This document shows positions 23,001 to 35,472 of a stretch of 64,000 nt of DNA, piece after piece (position 1 is the stretch's first letter; the number at the start of each line of letters is the position of its first letter). This DNA is from Carya illinoinensis (Eukaryota > Streptophyta > Magnoliopsida > Fagales > Juglandaceae): contig NC_056759.1 of NCBI RefSeq assembly GCF_018687715.1, forward strand, positions 6,611,501-6,675,500, given 5' to 3'. The notes under the pieces are model-generated. The model was not told the origin of the DNA. It ran no database searches and saw only the letters and a list, made by a program, of their open reading frames with translations. The translations under genes and the position numbers were made by a program.

Positions 23001-24035
23001 CTTGTATCAATTACAGCGATTTATAGAATATTTACAAGGATTAAAAATGCTGTAATTGAGATTTTTCAGCAATATATCTTTATGGGCATGAGGACAGTTA
23101 TAGTAATGTTGAGAGTATTAGTAAGGAAAAAAATTCGCTGGTAAAGGTATTTTTAGCAGCGAAAATTTTTTTATCGCTGCTTTGAGCAAAAAAGAAGCGA
23201 TAATAGTGGCGAACATGCAAGGAATTTAAAATCGCTGAAAATGAGTATATGCAATATTTTATATAGTTTTTTGCAATGATTTTAAGCGCTGCAAATGACA
23301 TGATTTCTTGTAGTGAAGAAAACATAAACATAAAACAATGCAACGACTGAGTTGTATTTAGTTTGTATTAGGTACTTGAGCTTAAAATTGGATAAAAGAT
23401 TGAAGAACTAGAGATCGATCTCACTATACAACTCATGAGAAGTTCCGTTAAATAAGAGCTATATTTTGTTGTTCGCTGCTTATATCTTACTCGCTACATA
23501 TAAGTAGGATATATACACAATGAGTAATATTAGATACAAAATATATAGTTATATGCACAATCAAGCAATGTTTCATTCGCTAGAAATCTCGTGTTATGCG
23601 TTCATGTCGTGAAAATTTTTTAAAATTCATGAAAATGGAATTTTTATTTCAGTTTTGACATGATTTTAACAGGTTTAGTCCACCAGTTAGCTACAAAAAA
23701 TAAAATAAAAATATAACAGTCATCATCAAGACCAATGACCATGACCCAAACAATAACTATTAAACAATGGTATTCTATATTAAAGTCCCAAATTAATTAA
23801 TTAATTAATCACATTGATAATAAATGTATTAAAAAAACACATGAAAAACTTATTTAAACCTTTGTTAGACATATATAAACCGCACCTGATGCGACCTTCC
23901 GAATGCACCCTAGAGGGTTCTCTATGGCCAACTAAATTGGATGCCAACAGCTATAAGTTTGAAGTAGCTTTCAGGCAACAGATTCGTATTAACCTAGGTA
24001 GTGTTTTACATTTGTGCCAAGGGAAAGTGTAATAT

Positions 24036-24190
24036 TATGTGCAGTCATGAAGTATATAAGTGTCGTACAGTTATTTTGAAAAAGAATAGAGTCAAAATTA
24101 ATTGTCTTTTCATGTGAGTCTCATATTTATTTATTATTTTCAAAATAATTATGCAGTACTTATACACTAATGACTGCAAATATAATTAAA
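24036..24190. mobile_element. Hairpin MITE, family C
   Basis: The left arm GTGCAGTCATGAAGTATATA is mirrored by TTATACACTAATGACTGCA on the right, so the single strand folds back. A relative lies at about 58085-58260. Confidence 0.5.
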
Positions 24191-25474
24191 GATGGTTAAT
24201 TAATTATTGATGTGACAGACTTCTATAGCTCACATGATGCATGCATGCCCGTGCCTAAAAACAAGTAGATATATTATGTGAGAGGGAAAGTTTACCAACC
24301 TTCTCTCGATCAAGACAATACATTTTTTTGGACATGGCCTTTTTTGTTGAAATATTGTCAAAATTGATATAAGAAAAAAAGACCCATTTGCTTTTTATGC
24401 AGAGTGGATAAAAAGGATACATTGTTACCTAAAATGCATAAACAAAGAGTTGGGGTCGTATTGAAAAGTTAGGTTCAAACGTGGGTGTGAAAGCAATGGT
24501 ACCAGTAATTGATACTCTTTTAACTTAGCATAATGGTGACTTGTGAGGGTGACTTTTATCAGTGCCTCAAAGACAGACTAACCTATCAAACTCAATCCAT
24601 GTGTGCTCTCTTTGGCTCCATAAGATAAACCAACGAAAATTGCTTGAAATGGGAACTTAAAGGCGTATTTCTTGCATGCCCTTGTTTTGTAATGTCGCCA
24701 TCTTTGAAGGACCACATTACTTGGTCATTTACAAATCTCCAAAGAATGCAATCTTGCTAGTGCATGAAAATCTTGGTCGCTAAGGATTTCTTTGAGTTTT
24801 TTAACCAAACTCTAGGGTCTAGAGTGAGAGACATATATAGATACATGAAATGCGTCATAGAGCATCTATAGTTGTTTGAATAAATTTCTTAGCTAGGTTC
24901 TGTGGAACGCTCAATAATTGATATGAAATCTATTTTATATGTCTATTTTTTTTCTATTTTAGACTCTAGAGTTTGGTCAATAACTCTAGAGGATTTCTTT
25001 CAATTTAATGCGGGTGTAATATAAATTAATAGAAACAAGATAATTAGGAATTTAAAAAAAAAACGGTTTCTAATTTATTTAAAATTTCAATCTTTTTCAC
25101 AAATAATCTATCTTATATTTCTCTATTTTTATTTGGGGTGGGGTTAATTAATTGACACAAGCATTCTAGACATGAGTTATTAAAATCTTGGAAAATCGGG
25201 GTTCATTATCAATAGCAATTTGAGGGTGATTAAGATGTCCACTATCGATGCAAGTTGTGTATGTAGGGCTAAATGTGCGTAGTTTAATGCCCAGGAGGAA
25301 AGAAAAAAAAAAAAAAATCACATAGAGTAAAGAGAAGAAGAAATTGACAATATCATTTTATAATGTCTTTTAATCTCCCTTAGTACTTTATGATTGAGGA
25401 CTACATGTACACCTCATAACACACTTTACTTAAGTTGAAGGGGAAGGAAGAAATATGCAATAAATTAAAAGAGT

Positions 25475-25625
25475 AATACTATATATAGTCAGCACTTTTA
25501 CGTATTCTCTGCACACTATACTGATATAATTAGTTGAATTAATTTTTTTTTAATATGCAACCAGACACATCAATAAAGTGTGCAAAAAAGTATACAAAAA
25601 TAATTGCATATAAAATTTTTGAAAT
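25475..25625. mobile_element. Hairpin MITE, family A
   Basis: Diverged relative of the clean copy at 42291-42450: same AGTAATACTATATATAGTCA start, central T-run, and mirrored GTGTGCAAAAAAGTATAC right arm. A third, weaker copy lies at about 26365-26510. Confidence 0.5.
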
Positions 25626-28483
25626 TCAAAAGTTAGGTCATCTTCCCTCCTCGATCAATCTCTATCAAAAGCCACATAAGATGTTAACATTAGCCAATTA
25701 TAAGCTTATAACTCTCTTTTCTTCCGAAAGCCAGAATTTATCTATCCTTTTGAATATCTTTCTAAAATTATACACATCCATTTTTTTATCTATCTTTCTC
25801 TCATACAGTAACATATTTAGAATAATATTATTTGACCATCTTAAACTTTTCACCTCAAACAGTTCTCTTGACATGGCACTAAAATGTGATGCCACATGAT
25901 TTATTAAAAAAATTAAAAGTCCAAACATAAAAATGATATAAAGATCCTAAAGTTTCAATATTTCATTTTTTGTATATTTGGATGCTCTTTTGGTTTAACT
26001 ATATTTTGTGTTTTATTTTTTATTTTTAATAAACCGTGTAGCACTACATGGTTGTACCATGTCAAGAGGGTTTTCTAAACGGTAAGTTTGAGATGAATCA
26101 ATATCAATTTTCATATTTTACAGCTTTCATTGTTGCCTAAGCTATCGCATATAAACATGATCGGCAGTCTCTAATTTAACTTGTGTTGAAGAGTAACCAA
26201 CCTAAAATGAGAAAAAATAGAAGAAATTATACTTCACCAACAGTCCCAATGTGATCACTAAGTCAATTAACCAACATTAATTAAATTTCCAATTTGGTCG
26301 TCCATATTGAACCATCAGTTAGTCGTTGAAATTGAAACGAATAAAGTGTCCTTAAATTTATCAAAATTTTTATGTACAGTCATTTTTGTATACTTTTTAT
26401 GTACTCTACTAGTTACATTATTTTTTTAATATAAAATAATTATTTTAACCAATTATATTAGTAAAATGTATAAGAAATATGTAAAAATAACTATACAACA
26501 TTATTCTCAAATATTTGATTAACTTCTTATAAAGAAAAATAAATTTAAAGATTGTCATACTAAATTGAATTATTATAGTGAGATAAAAGAAAGTCAATAG
26601 CGTGACAATCCTAGGGTAAGATTTTATTTTCTTAATATGCATCCACTTACCTTTTTGTGAGAACAAAGTAATTGATTAAATTTAAATTGGTCGATTAGAA
26701 TTATTTTTACTTAACTACGTGAAGCTTAAGCATGGAATGAAAATTCAAATTCTTATAATATTTATTAATATTTATATTTATTTTTCTATATTTCTGATAA
26801 AAACCTATAAGTTGTGATGCATTTTAAGAGTGACTCTACAGTTACACATGGGATTTGGATAATATAAAATATTTTTTTTGAATTTATATATATATAGTTT
26901 AATAATTTTAAATATATACTTTTAAAAATTTACAATATTATTAAAAAATAAATTTTTAATCAATAAGTAAACAAAAAAACTCCCGTCCGAATCTCCAGTC
27001 GGGAAAATTCACGTGGGGCTTTAGCATTCGTGTGCATTTCAACACCTTTTTGTTAAACATGCAAGACACCTACGAGGAAAAAGATTGGTTCGTGTGACTG
27101 GCGATTATGACTGGGACCCGACCCCAAGGACAGTTTTATTAATTTCAGTTGTTAAAGATTGGTTTTTTATTTGACTTCGACAAGGAGTGGAGCCTAGTTG
27201 TAAATGTTTGAAAAGGAAATTATCAAAAATTTAGAAAGAAAAATTCCACACGGCATCTAACATTTTTTCACACTATTTAAACATGTAATTTTATTATTTT
27301 ATATTTTAAAAATTTTAATATATTGAATGTGAAATTAGTGTGCAGCATGTCTCATTTAAAAAATATTAATTCATATTGTAGATTATAATCTTTTAATTTA
27401 TGTCCAAATTCTATGATAACAAAATAATAGACACGATGGGTAGGCACTACATAAATTATAATAGATTTCTACGCATAAAACATCATTAAATGTAACGAAG
27501 AAAAATGATATATATAAATTCTAAATATATATATATATATATATATATCTTACAATCAATTAAAAAAATAGATTCTATCAGAAAAAAGATGTAAAAATTT
27601 ATTTATTTTTAAGAAAAATTATATTTTTATAAAAGATCTATATATTTAGAGGTTGTATTTAATATTATTCTATTATGAATCGCATACGCTAGATTTTTTA
27701 TTTTATTTTTATAATTTTATATCAAAAGTTCAAACAGAAATGCTAACGTATGAATATGTAATCATTTGAAAAGGGTTGCTTTTTATTTTATTTTGTGAAA
27801 ATTGACAGGTTATATTTTTAAAGAGTAGAAACTGAAACTTATAATTTGAGAAGATCTATTTTCATGCCTATGGGTGGAATTCGAAGAACAAGTTGCAGGA
27901 ATCTTACGAAAGGACGGTATCACCCTTCATCCAGTTCCATTATACCACCTCCATCCCTTAGATTCCTTTGTGACGTTCAGGTGTCATTTGTCAGATAAAT
28001 ACAGAACGTTCTCTCAACGGCGGTTTAATTCATTTCAAGATCAGATTTGAAAGGATTTATATTAAAGTTAAAAATTAAATAAAATATTATTAAAATATAT
28101 TATTTTTATATTAAAATTTAAAAATATTAAATTTTTTTATTTTATTTTATATAAAAATTAAAAAAATTATAATAATTAGATTAAATAAAATGAGATAAAA
28201 AATTTTATAAAAATAAATGAGACTATTGAAATTTTGGATTATTTTAATATTGAGATGAATTGAATTGAATTGAGTTGAATTATAAATATAATATTTTATA
28301 GATTCTATTACAATTTTTTTAATTTATTTAGATTAAGATGAATTTAATATTTTAAATTAAAATTTATGAAATAAGTTGACATGCATTTAATTTATTTAAA
28401 AGTTAAAAAAATAATTAATTTTATCAATAATTAATTTAAAATGTGTTTAATTTACTTCAACAAACATAAAATAAGTAAGATTA

Positions 28484-28670
28484 CGTTGGGTTACTAAATT
28501 TATCTCAACTCAATTCATTTTATTTAATTATTATAATTTTTTCAACTTTCAATATAAAATATAATAAATAATTTAATTTTTTTTCAAATCTTAATTTAAA
28601 TTTTTAAAATTTTAAAATAATAATAATATTAAAAAATAATATTTTAAATTGTCATCTCAAATCAATTCCC
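28484..28670. mobile_element. Tourist-like MITE copy
   Basis: Starts GTTGGGTTACTAAATTTATC and ends TCATCTCAAATCAATTCCC, with the same AT-rich centre as the other copies. An adjoining stretch at 28020-28260 is a more decayed relative. Confidence 0.5.
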
Positions 28671-29001
28671 TGCAAAAAAGAGCAATGTTATATATAGTCG
28701 TGAAATTACAAACGCCGCGCAATCGTTTTTAAAAAGAGTGAGGTCTACAATTAAAAAGTTTATTTTTTACTTGCATAACCACGACTATAAATATTATTTC
28801 TATACAAAAAATGGCTTTAACTTTGGGATGGTGTTCTGCTCTCCAGCTAGTCTTGGACGGTTGTTGAAATTACGTCTCCACCCTCACATCCCTGGTCATC
28901 TCTCTGCCCCCAACTATACCCTTGGAGGAGGTCGAATGCACCCTTTAAAAAAATTAATTAATTAATTTTCTTGCACCCATTTTTCTCTTCTTTTTTTATT
29001 C

Positions 29002-29008
29002 TATAAAT
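29002..29008 (+). promoter_or_regulatory. TATA box of the bZIP gene
   Basis: TATAAAT followed by a CT-rich leader, about 720 bp upstream of the main ATG. This leaves a leader long enough to include the uORFs. Confidence 0.6.
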
Positions 29009-29226
29009 TGCCTCCTCAACACCCTCAATCTCCTCTTCCTCCTCTCCCCTCTCCCTCTGTTGTTAGATTTCAGGCTTTCCAGTTCTTCCAGTTTCCTCTT
29101 ATAAGCTCTGAGGTTCTGTTGTTTGGGTCGAGGAATTCTGCCTCTTTTGCTCTGTTCTCGTTCTCGTTCTTTTTGCTTCTTCTTTTTTCCTCTTCCTGTA
29201 CCCCCTCGTGGGTTTTGCTCTTTTCC

Positions 29227-29415
29227 ATGTTTGGATTTCTGGGCTTTTGCAGCCAAATTTTGGGTTTTGGGATTAATACCAAAGCCCATTTAGTCAATCT
29301 GTTAAGCCTCCCATTCCCGACGGCTAAAGGGTCGTGCTTTTTGCCGACATCTGCCAAACAAACTGTGTCCCTCATTTTGAATTTTGATGCTGAATATAGC
29401 GTTCTTAATGTTTGA
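29227..29415 (+). CDS. Upstream ORF in the bZIP leader
   Basis: ATG-initiated 62-codon frame in the leader, ending 5 bases before the sucrose-control uORF. The peptide (MFGFLGFCSQILGFGI...) is not one I recognise as conserved. A second short uORF, ATG at 29387 to TGA at 29440 (17 aa), overlaps the start of the sucrose-control uORF in another frame. S1 bZIP leaders commonly hold several uORFs. Confidence 0.45.
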   Translation: MFGFLGFCSQILGFGINTKAHLVNLLSLPFPTAKGSCFLPTSAKQTVSLILNFDAEYSVLNV

Positions 29416-29420
29416 GATTC

Positions 29421-29546
29421 ATGTCTCCAGTTCTCAGTGAAATCCTCCGTTCCGGGTTTATGATCAATTCCTCACTCAGACGCCGGACCCACTTAGTTCA
29501 ATCTTTCTCCGTCGTCTTCCTCTACTGGTTCTATGTTTTTTCATAA
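29421..29546 (+). CDS. Sucrose-control uORF (SC-peptide, CPuORF1 type)
   Basis: A 41-residue peptide that begins MSPVLSEILRSGFMINSS and ends with the conserved stalling segment FLYWFYVFS. This is the SC-peptide found in leaders of S1-group bZIP genes. In the known system, high sucrose makes the ribosome stall near the end of the peptide, which represses translation of the main bZIP frame. Here it lies 185 bases upstream of the main ATG. All key C-terminal residues are intact, so sucrose-induced repression is expected. Confidence 0.95.
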   Translation: MSPVLSEILRSGFMINSSLRRRTHLVQSFSVVFLYWFYVFS

Positions 29547-29731
29547 ATCATCTTTCATCCCTGCCTGACTTAATATATAACTACGTATTTCCTTATATAC
29601 CTATCATATATATTATATGATCGTATGAATTAGATAGATATTATCACTATTTTTGTTATCTGAATCCTGGATTTTTAAGTAAGTTTTCTTTAGTTTTAAA
29701 ACGAAAGGAAAAAAAACAGAGGAACAGTTTT

Positions 29732-30208
29732 ATGGCCTCCACCAGTGGAAACTCCTCAGCGTCTGCGCCAACCCAGAACTCTGGATCTGAAGGGGACGTG
29801 CAGCTTTTGATGGACCAGAGAAAAAGGAAAAGAATGCAATCGAATCGGGAATCTGCGAGGCGGTCTCGGATGAGAAAACAGAAGCAGTTGGATGATCTGA
29901 CGGGCCAAGTGGCACAGCTCGGTAAAGACAACAACCATATCCTCATGAGCATCACTATCACCACCCAGCTCTACATAAATGTCGAGGCCGAGAATTCAAT
30001 CCTGAGGGCTCAGGTGGTGGAGCTGAGCCAAAGACTAGATTCTCTGAATGAGATCCTAAATTTCATCAACAACAGCGGCAGCGTGTACGAGCCAGATCAG
30101 ACCCTTCACGCAAGCCTTGATAACAGCTTCATGAACCCCACGAACTTGCTCCATCTCAACCAATCCATCAGGGCTGCTTCTGCAGACATGTTTCAATACG
30201 AATATTAA
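29732..30208 (+). CDS. S1-group bZIP transcription factor (bZIP11/bZIP44 type)
   Basis: Intronless, 158 aa, nuclear. Ser-rich N-terminus, then the basic region KRKRMQSNRESARRSRMRKQ with the invariant N38-x7-R46 spacing, then a long leucine zipper from about residue 53 to 110, and a C-terminal NQ-rich tail ending DMFQYEY. Single exon, short N-terminus and long zipper are typical of the S1 group (bZIP1, 2, 11, 44, 53). These form dimers with group C bZIPs and control amino-acid and sugar metabolism under low energy. The leader carries the sucrose-control uORF, which confirms the group. Which S1 member it is cannot be settled here. AATAAAA lies at 30686. Confidence 0.93.
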   Translation: MASTSGNSSASAPTQNSGSEGDVQLLMDQRKRKRMQSNRESARRSRMRKQKQLDDLTGQVAQLGKDNNHILMSITITTQLYINVEAENSILRAQVVELSQRLDSLNEILNFINNSGSVYEPDQTLHASLDNSFMNPTNLLHLNQSIRAASADMFQYEY

Positions 30209-30699
30209 TCAGGACCTAAAAAGGGTTGAAATTTGATCAATCTATGGTTGGTTGTCTTGTACTAATCTTTTCTGGTGGAGGTTGTTCGTGTTCTGTTGGT
30301 CTTAATGAGTGGAGAGGGAAAAAGAGTTTGCCGTTTGTTGTACTGTTGTAAAAGAGCAGTAAAAAGAGCAAAAAGAAAGAGTTGAGAAAGCAACAGCTAT
30401 CTTCTTTATAAAGCTCCTAGGAGTAGGGACTGGCTTTTGAGAGAATGGTGATGGTCCAGAAAGGAGAGGGGAGTCAGGGGACCCGGAGGTTGGGTTCTTG
30501 CTTTGTCACTGGGTCAATATAAATATGGTGTTAATGGCTTTTAATGTATGTTGTCTCTCTGGTTATATTAATATGAGTATTAATCTTCATGACTTGTCTC
30601 TCCTCTTTATTAATGTTGATATAATGTTGACCACTCCTTTTTTTTTTTTTTTTAATTCTTTAATTTTTATTTTAAAGTTGTTCATTAATAAAACCAATT

Positions 30700-33600
30700 A
30701 GATAACTGCTTTTTATTCATGAACAATTTGAAAAGTGAAAAAAAAAAAAGAATAAATAGAGTGATCAAATGGTTGGCTGAATAGCACAGTCCATATAACA
30801 TCGAGGTTAAGATCTTTTTGCCCATTTTCTAAAATATGCTTTGGAATCCATTCCTTATTTTCTCTGTTTTTGTGGTAATAGAATCTCTGATCTTGTCATT
30901 CTATATTTTAATAATTGGCCATTATAAGGTACTTCAAATGAGAATAGAATAGGATACTTTTCCTTCCATTCTTTTTTATATTCGAAACTTGACTTAATCT
31001 TTCAACTTTTAAAACTACAAAAATCAATATTTTTAACAGGTATTCCTCCATGGCCATGTGTCTATGGAGGATATGCTCTGGGTAAGCAAATATGGAGGAT
31101 ATGCTCTGGTTGAGAATTACAAGAAAGAAACAGCATCAATATCAGTAGCAATTGCCCAATTGGTTGAGACTTGAGAATTAATATTGGTTGAGCCTTGCAG
31201 TCAAGCTCCCTTCTGCATCAGTAATTGTGGATAGTAAGCTCAGAAAAATACAGGGTATGCCTATTGCCTATCCACAACCAAACAATCTCAATCAAATTCA
31301 TTGCTACTAAATAAAGACACCAACCATTATCTTTATCATGATGAGTTAAACAATAATATCATCCAAGTAAGACAAATTTTCAGAGAGAAAACTATGAATT
31401 ATAAGCCATCCCACCCCTCCCTTATTCCCCTCATCTTTTGGTTGTTGACATGTTGTTGATGCCCCAGCCCCAGGTGCTCTAGTACACCAATAATTCTTCT
31501 TGGTCCATTGTATCAGGTCTGTTTGTTGATTGAGAAATAATGTGTTACACAGTAACTTGTAAGCAGCAGAACACAAAACATAAACAGGGGCTCTGTATTA
31601 ATATGTGCTAAGCTTGTGTGTGCAAAAAGTATACTCCCTATATCAACCTCAAAAGGTTGATTAAGAAAACAAAAGATGAATATACCGTTCGCTTTTCCGG
31701 TGCTTCTTTATTAAAAGTGTTATAATTACAAATAAATTTTATAAAAATAAATTTGTAAATTTTACTTTACAATAAAAATAATTTTATAATTTAATGTGTT
31801 ACATTAATTTGTAAATTTATTTTTATAAAATCATTTTATAATTAAAGGCCTAAAGCATTTTTTTAATTTGTATTAGCAACACTTGTATCCATTAAGGTAG
31901 GCTTACTTCTGCATTAATCATTTTATATTTTACTATAAACAAAGAATAAATGCAATCTAAAGTAAATGTAAACTACCTATTAATATAATAGAAAGGTAAA
32001 AGATGATCTGCACGTCAACTTTCTGTACCAAAGTCATCGGAAAAAGGGAAGCTCGTGGTTTGCTGTTAAAACACAATGTGTGGGTGCGGCACTACCAACC
32101 AATCCACACTTTAATATTTATTTATTTTGTTCATTTTCTTTGGCGTAGCGTGTCGCTGTTATGAGTTTAATTTAAACTCTAAAAGGGAAATGCTATTATG
32201 CGTTATATTATTCATTGATGTGGCTGTGGTTTGTTGAAAATATATATATATATATATATAAAAAGAAAAATATAGTTGTAAATATAATTATGCACTAATT
32301 TATGCACTAATACGATATGATTGGTCAAAAAATAAATTTTATTAAAAACAGTATTAATTTAAATTTTAAATATGAATAAATCAGTATTAGTATACATATT
32401 AGTATACGATTATACTTATATATAGCAAAACTCTATATAAAATTACAAACACAAACATAAAAGTGAAAAAGGGAACTCATGATTTCAGTTTTCCAATTTT
32501 TGTATTTTTTGAAGTCATTTTCATATATATATATATATGTATTTAATAAACTAAGTGGCACCAAATGATGATGACAGGTTAATAAGACAAAATGAGTTGT
32601 ATAGCAATTTTCAAACTAAAATAAGTCAAAGCGTGAATCTTATTATGGACAATTTTTCACAAGAGAATTTGCTGTATCTATACGTAAATCTTACCCTATC
32701 AAACTTATAAAATATGGTAGTTTGATATGATAAGTTAAATCTATTTTATAAAATAAAATATTTTATAATCTAACATATTATTATATCAAGTCATATAAAT
32801 TTATAAATATATTTTTATAAGATTTTTATTAAAAGAAATATACCTATATTTAAAAAAGAATGTAAAGCGCATTATGAGAGACGGAAGGCAGATCAAGTAG
32901 GCTAGTAATCAAAACATTATTATAAAAAAAAAGGGAATTCACGAAAGTGGGTAAATTTAGATAGACAATACATATATATATATATATGTCACATCATCAT
33001 CACATTTATTACTATATATATATATATATTAATATTCATTTTTCTGACCGTGAGAGGATACCAACAAGGGGAAACGAAGGATCACGAGGAAACCATTTGT
33101 CATGCCTTTCTATGTATGGAAATTGGGTTGCATGTTAGGGGAAAGTAACAGAGAGAGTGGCAATTTAAATGAGATGATGAAACCATGTGGCCTACCATTA
33201 ATGAGAAGGAAAGCATTAATTACTAAAGGAAAATGGTGCCATTTTTAAAAACTCTGTGAGTTTAGTTGGCAGTCAGTAGCCAGGGGTTTAGTGGGAAATA
33301 ACTTAATTAAAATGCCTCAATGTTGTGCTTAAAGGTCGTGGGAAATGATATTAGCAAGACAGCCAGTTTGGGTCACTGTCGGTGTGTAATATAAATTCAA
33401 TATGGTCGGTCATGATTTCTGGTAACATGCAATTAAATATTGTAGGTATCGTATTAGACACAGAGAGAGAGACACAGAGAGAGAGAGAGAGATTGACTTC
33501 CTTTCCACAGTAATCTAGCATTTTTCCACCTGAACCCAAGTAACCGTCCTTTTAGATGCTAATTAATATTCTTTCTAATTTTTTAATCCAATGGTTTAAG

Positions 33601-34767
33601 CCAATATATATCTATATATAAAAGCCACAACATTAAATATTTATGTAAGATCTACTATGTTGGGAAATCTGATTAAAATAATATTAAATATAGGGCCCTT
33701 CTATTGTGCCGTGTGATGCTGTCTTTTATAAAACTAGAAAACTACATCCGGTGAAATAATAGAGAAGAATCTATATTGGTTGCCAATGCATAATGCTTAG
33801 CTCCAATTTGAATGCATGATGCTTCACTCCAATTTGAGTGTAAAACATACGGTATTTTCATAGTAGGGTTGTTAAGAAAAATTAAATTGATCAACAAAAC
33901 AATCCAAACGTCTTATATTTTATACTAAACAAATAGTCTTCATTTTCATCTATAGATTATTACACGCGTTCGAGAATTTTGATTAACGAATTTTCATATT
34001 TATCTCTTGTAAATAACATTTAGCTAAGTCTTATAAATTATGCATTCACCCATTAAAAATTTAGAATTAAGACCCATAGAACTCATATTATGACTTTTAT
34101 GACTCATATTGGCATAAGAAGATCTCTACCGTTGGTTTCAAATCAATCAATCATCCGACATCAAATAATTTTACATAATAGAATACTTGGAATTTCCAAG
34201 AAATTTATAATGTAGCTGAGGTTTGCAATAATCTCATGCTTTAACAGCTATAACAAGTCCATAGATCTCATGCATCCAAAAAAAAAAAAAAAAGTCCATA
34301 GATCTTTTCTCAATGTTAAGATGACTTCATTTTCTCAATTTTTTTTCTTCTTGGCATTTATACTGTTTTGTACGATTTTCTTCACCTCTGTTTATTTAAA
34401 CAACATAAGACAGCTCAAAAAAAAAAAAAAAAAACATAAGGCAACCAAAAGCTGCAATTGTTTTGTATAAAAAACAAAAAAGCTGCAATTTTTATTTTTA
34501 TTTATTTTTTAGCTGAATAAAAAGCACGGCAAAACGGGCAAATTATAAATTAAAGTTGCAGGCATTTGAAAGTGGCACGTGCTGGCACGTGGGGCAACGA
34601 GGATGACGAGAAAAACAAAACATTAAAGATGCGTGTTATTCATTTTTTATATATACTCTTGTAATTTGGTAATTGGTAAAAATAATTATATATATTTGGA
34701 GGCCGAAGGTCTTCATGTTTACCGCCTACCGTTTAAGTGGATTTGAAGCCGAAGAAAGGCCCATGGA
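30700..34767. other. AT-rich spacer with MITE remnants
   Basis: No gene recognised. It holds AT-rich inverted repeats at about 31710-31860 and 32640-32860, a hairpin MITE at about 32258-32450, TA microsatellites at about 32240-32258, 32970 and 33010, and a GA tract near 33460-33490. Confidence 0.5.
32258..32450. mobile_element. Hairpin MITE, family B
   Basis: AAATATAGTTGTAAATATAA on the left is mirrored by GATTATACTTATATATAGC on the right, with GATATGATTGGTCAAAAAAT and TTTAAATATGAATAAATC inside. Close relatives lie at about 12105-12285 and 57853-58015. Confidence 0.55.
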
Positions 34768-35472
34768 TCCGGCTTGCCTCCGGTCGTAAAGTAACAGGAC
34801 ATCTTCGGTTATGAAATTAAGAAGTATTATTGATCTTTTTTTAAAAAAAAAAAGAAAAAAAGAAGAAGAAGAAGAAGAGAGGGTGTTAGTACTGTGTTGG
34901 AGAGCCACATATTTATTTATTTTTTATTTATTAATTTTTGTCAAAATTTTACTACAAATAAATTTTAAAGATCCTTGTTTTTGCTATATTATTTATGTGT
35001 TGATATATAAATATATTATTTATTATAAATAGTAAAAAAAATATATATTAATGTCCTCAAAAATATAAATATTATAAAATAAAGAAATTTTGTCCTCCAG
35101 CACTTGCAATAACTTTACTCTCTTATGTATCCAACACATTGCATCACTTATAACTGTTTCAACCAAAAAAAGAAGAAAAAAATATTTATTTCACCATTAA
35201 ACACATAATATATTTATCCATTAAATGTAGTAACTAGTATCAAATATATTTATATATGTTTTTAATATTTATAATAAATAATATATTTATATACAAACAC
35301 ATAAATAACATAGCAAATGGAAGGACATTCTCAATGTCTCTTTAAATTTATTTTTATTAAAATTGCAAGGGCATTCTCAACATGGTTGGCTTTTGCTTGC
35401 CAACATACCATGCTGGCCGTTAAAGTCTTAACAGGAGATGTCCTGTCACCTTGCAACTGGAGGCAAGCCGGA
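34768..35472. mobile_element. Fold-back element with long terminal inverted repeats
   Basis: The left arm begins TCCGGCTTGCCTCCGGTCG and continues AACAGGACATCTT. The right arm, read on the minus strand, begins TTCCGGCTTGCCTCCAGTTG and continues GACAGGACATCT. The inner arms also mirror each other (TATTATTTATGTGTTGATAT at about 34988, against its complement near 35290-35310). About 705 bp, no coding sequence, no clear target duplication. It could be a Mutator-like or foldback element. Confidence 0.6.

Larger units (their letters stand above)
13835..23315. mobile_element. CACTA-like (En/Spm) DNA transposon, about 9.5 kb
   Basis: Left end TACTACAAGAAAAATTATC at 13835. Right end, read on the minus strand from 23315, CACTACAAGAAATCATGTC. 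Both are followed after a few bases by TTGCAGCG and then many sub-terminal repeats of GCAGCGATTTT type (13850-14110 on the left, 22360-23300 on the right). CACTACAAGAA is the canonical En/Spm terminus. No 3-bp target duplication is visible (ATG left, AAG right), and no transposase was recognised. Two internal CACTACAAGAAA copies at 19541 and 19568 may be ends of a second, nested or rearranged copy. It carries a P450 exon at 18300. Confidence 0.6.
23316..28680. other. AT-rich spacer with MITEs
   Basis: No gene recognised. It holds hairpin-type elements at about 24036-24190, 25475-25625 and 26365-26510, TA microsatellite at about 27524-27548 and Tourist-like copies at about 28020-28260 and 28484-28670. 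Open frames here are short, AT-rich and match nothing. Confidence 0.5.

Noticed and set aside
19541..23315. Smaller CACTA element from the CACTACAAGAAA at 19541 to the right end
   Set aside because: Possible, but no sub-terminal GCAGCG motifs follow 19541 or 19568, whereas they do follow the left end at 13835. No 3-bp target duplication supports either choice.
29008..29415. 135-aa plus-strand frame upstream of the bZIP gene as a separate gene
   Set aside because: It lies in the bZIP leader, is low in complexity (Phe/Ser/Leu from CT-rich DNA), and only the part from the internal ATG at 29227 is worth listing as a uORF.
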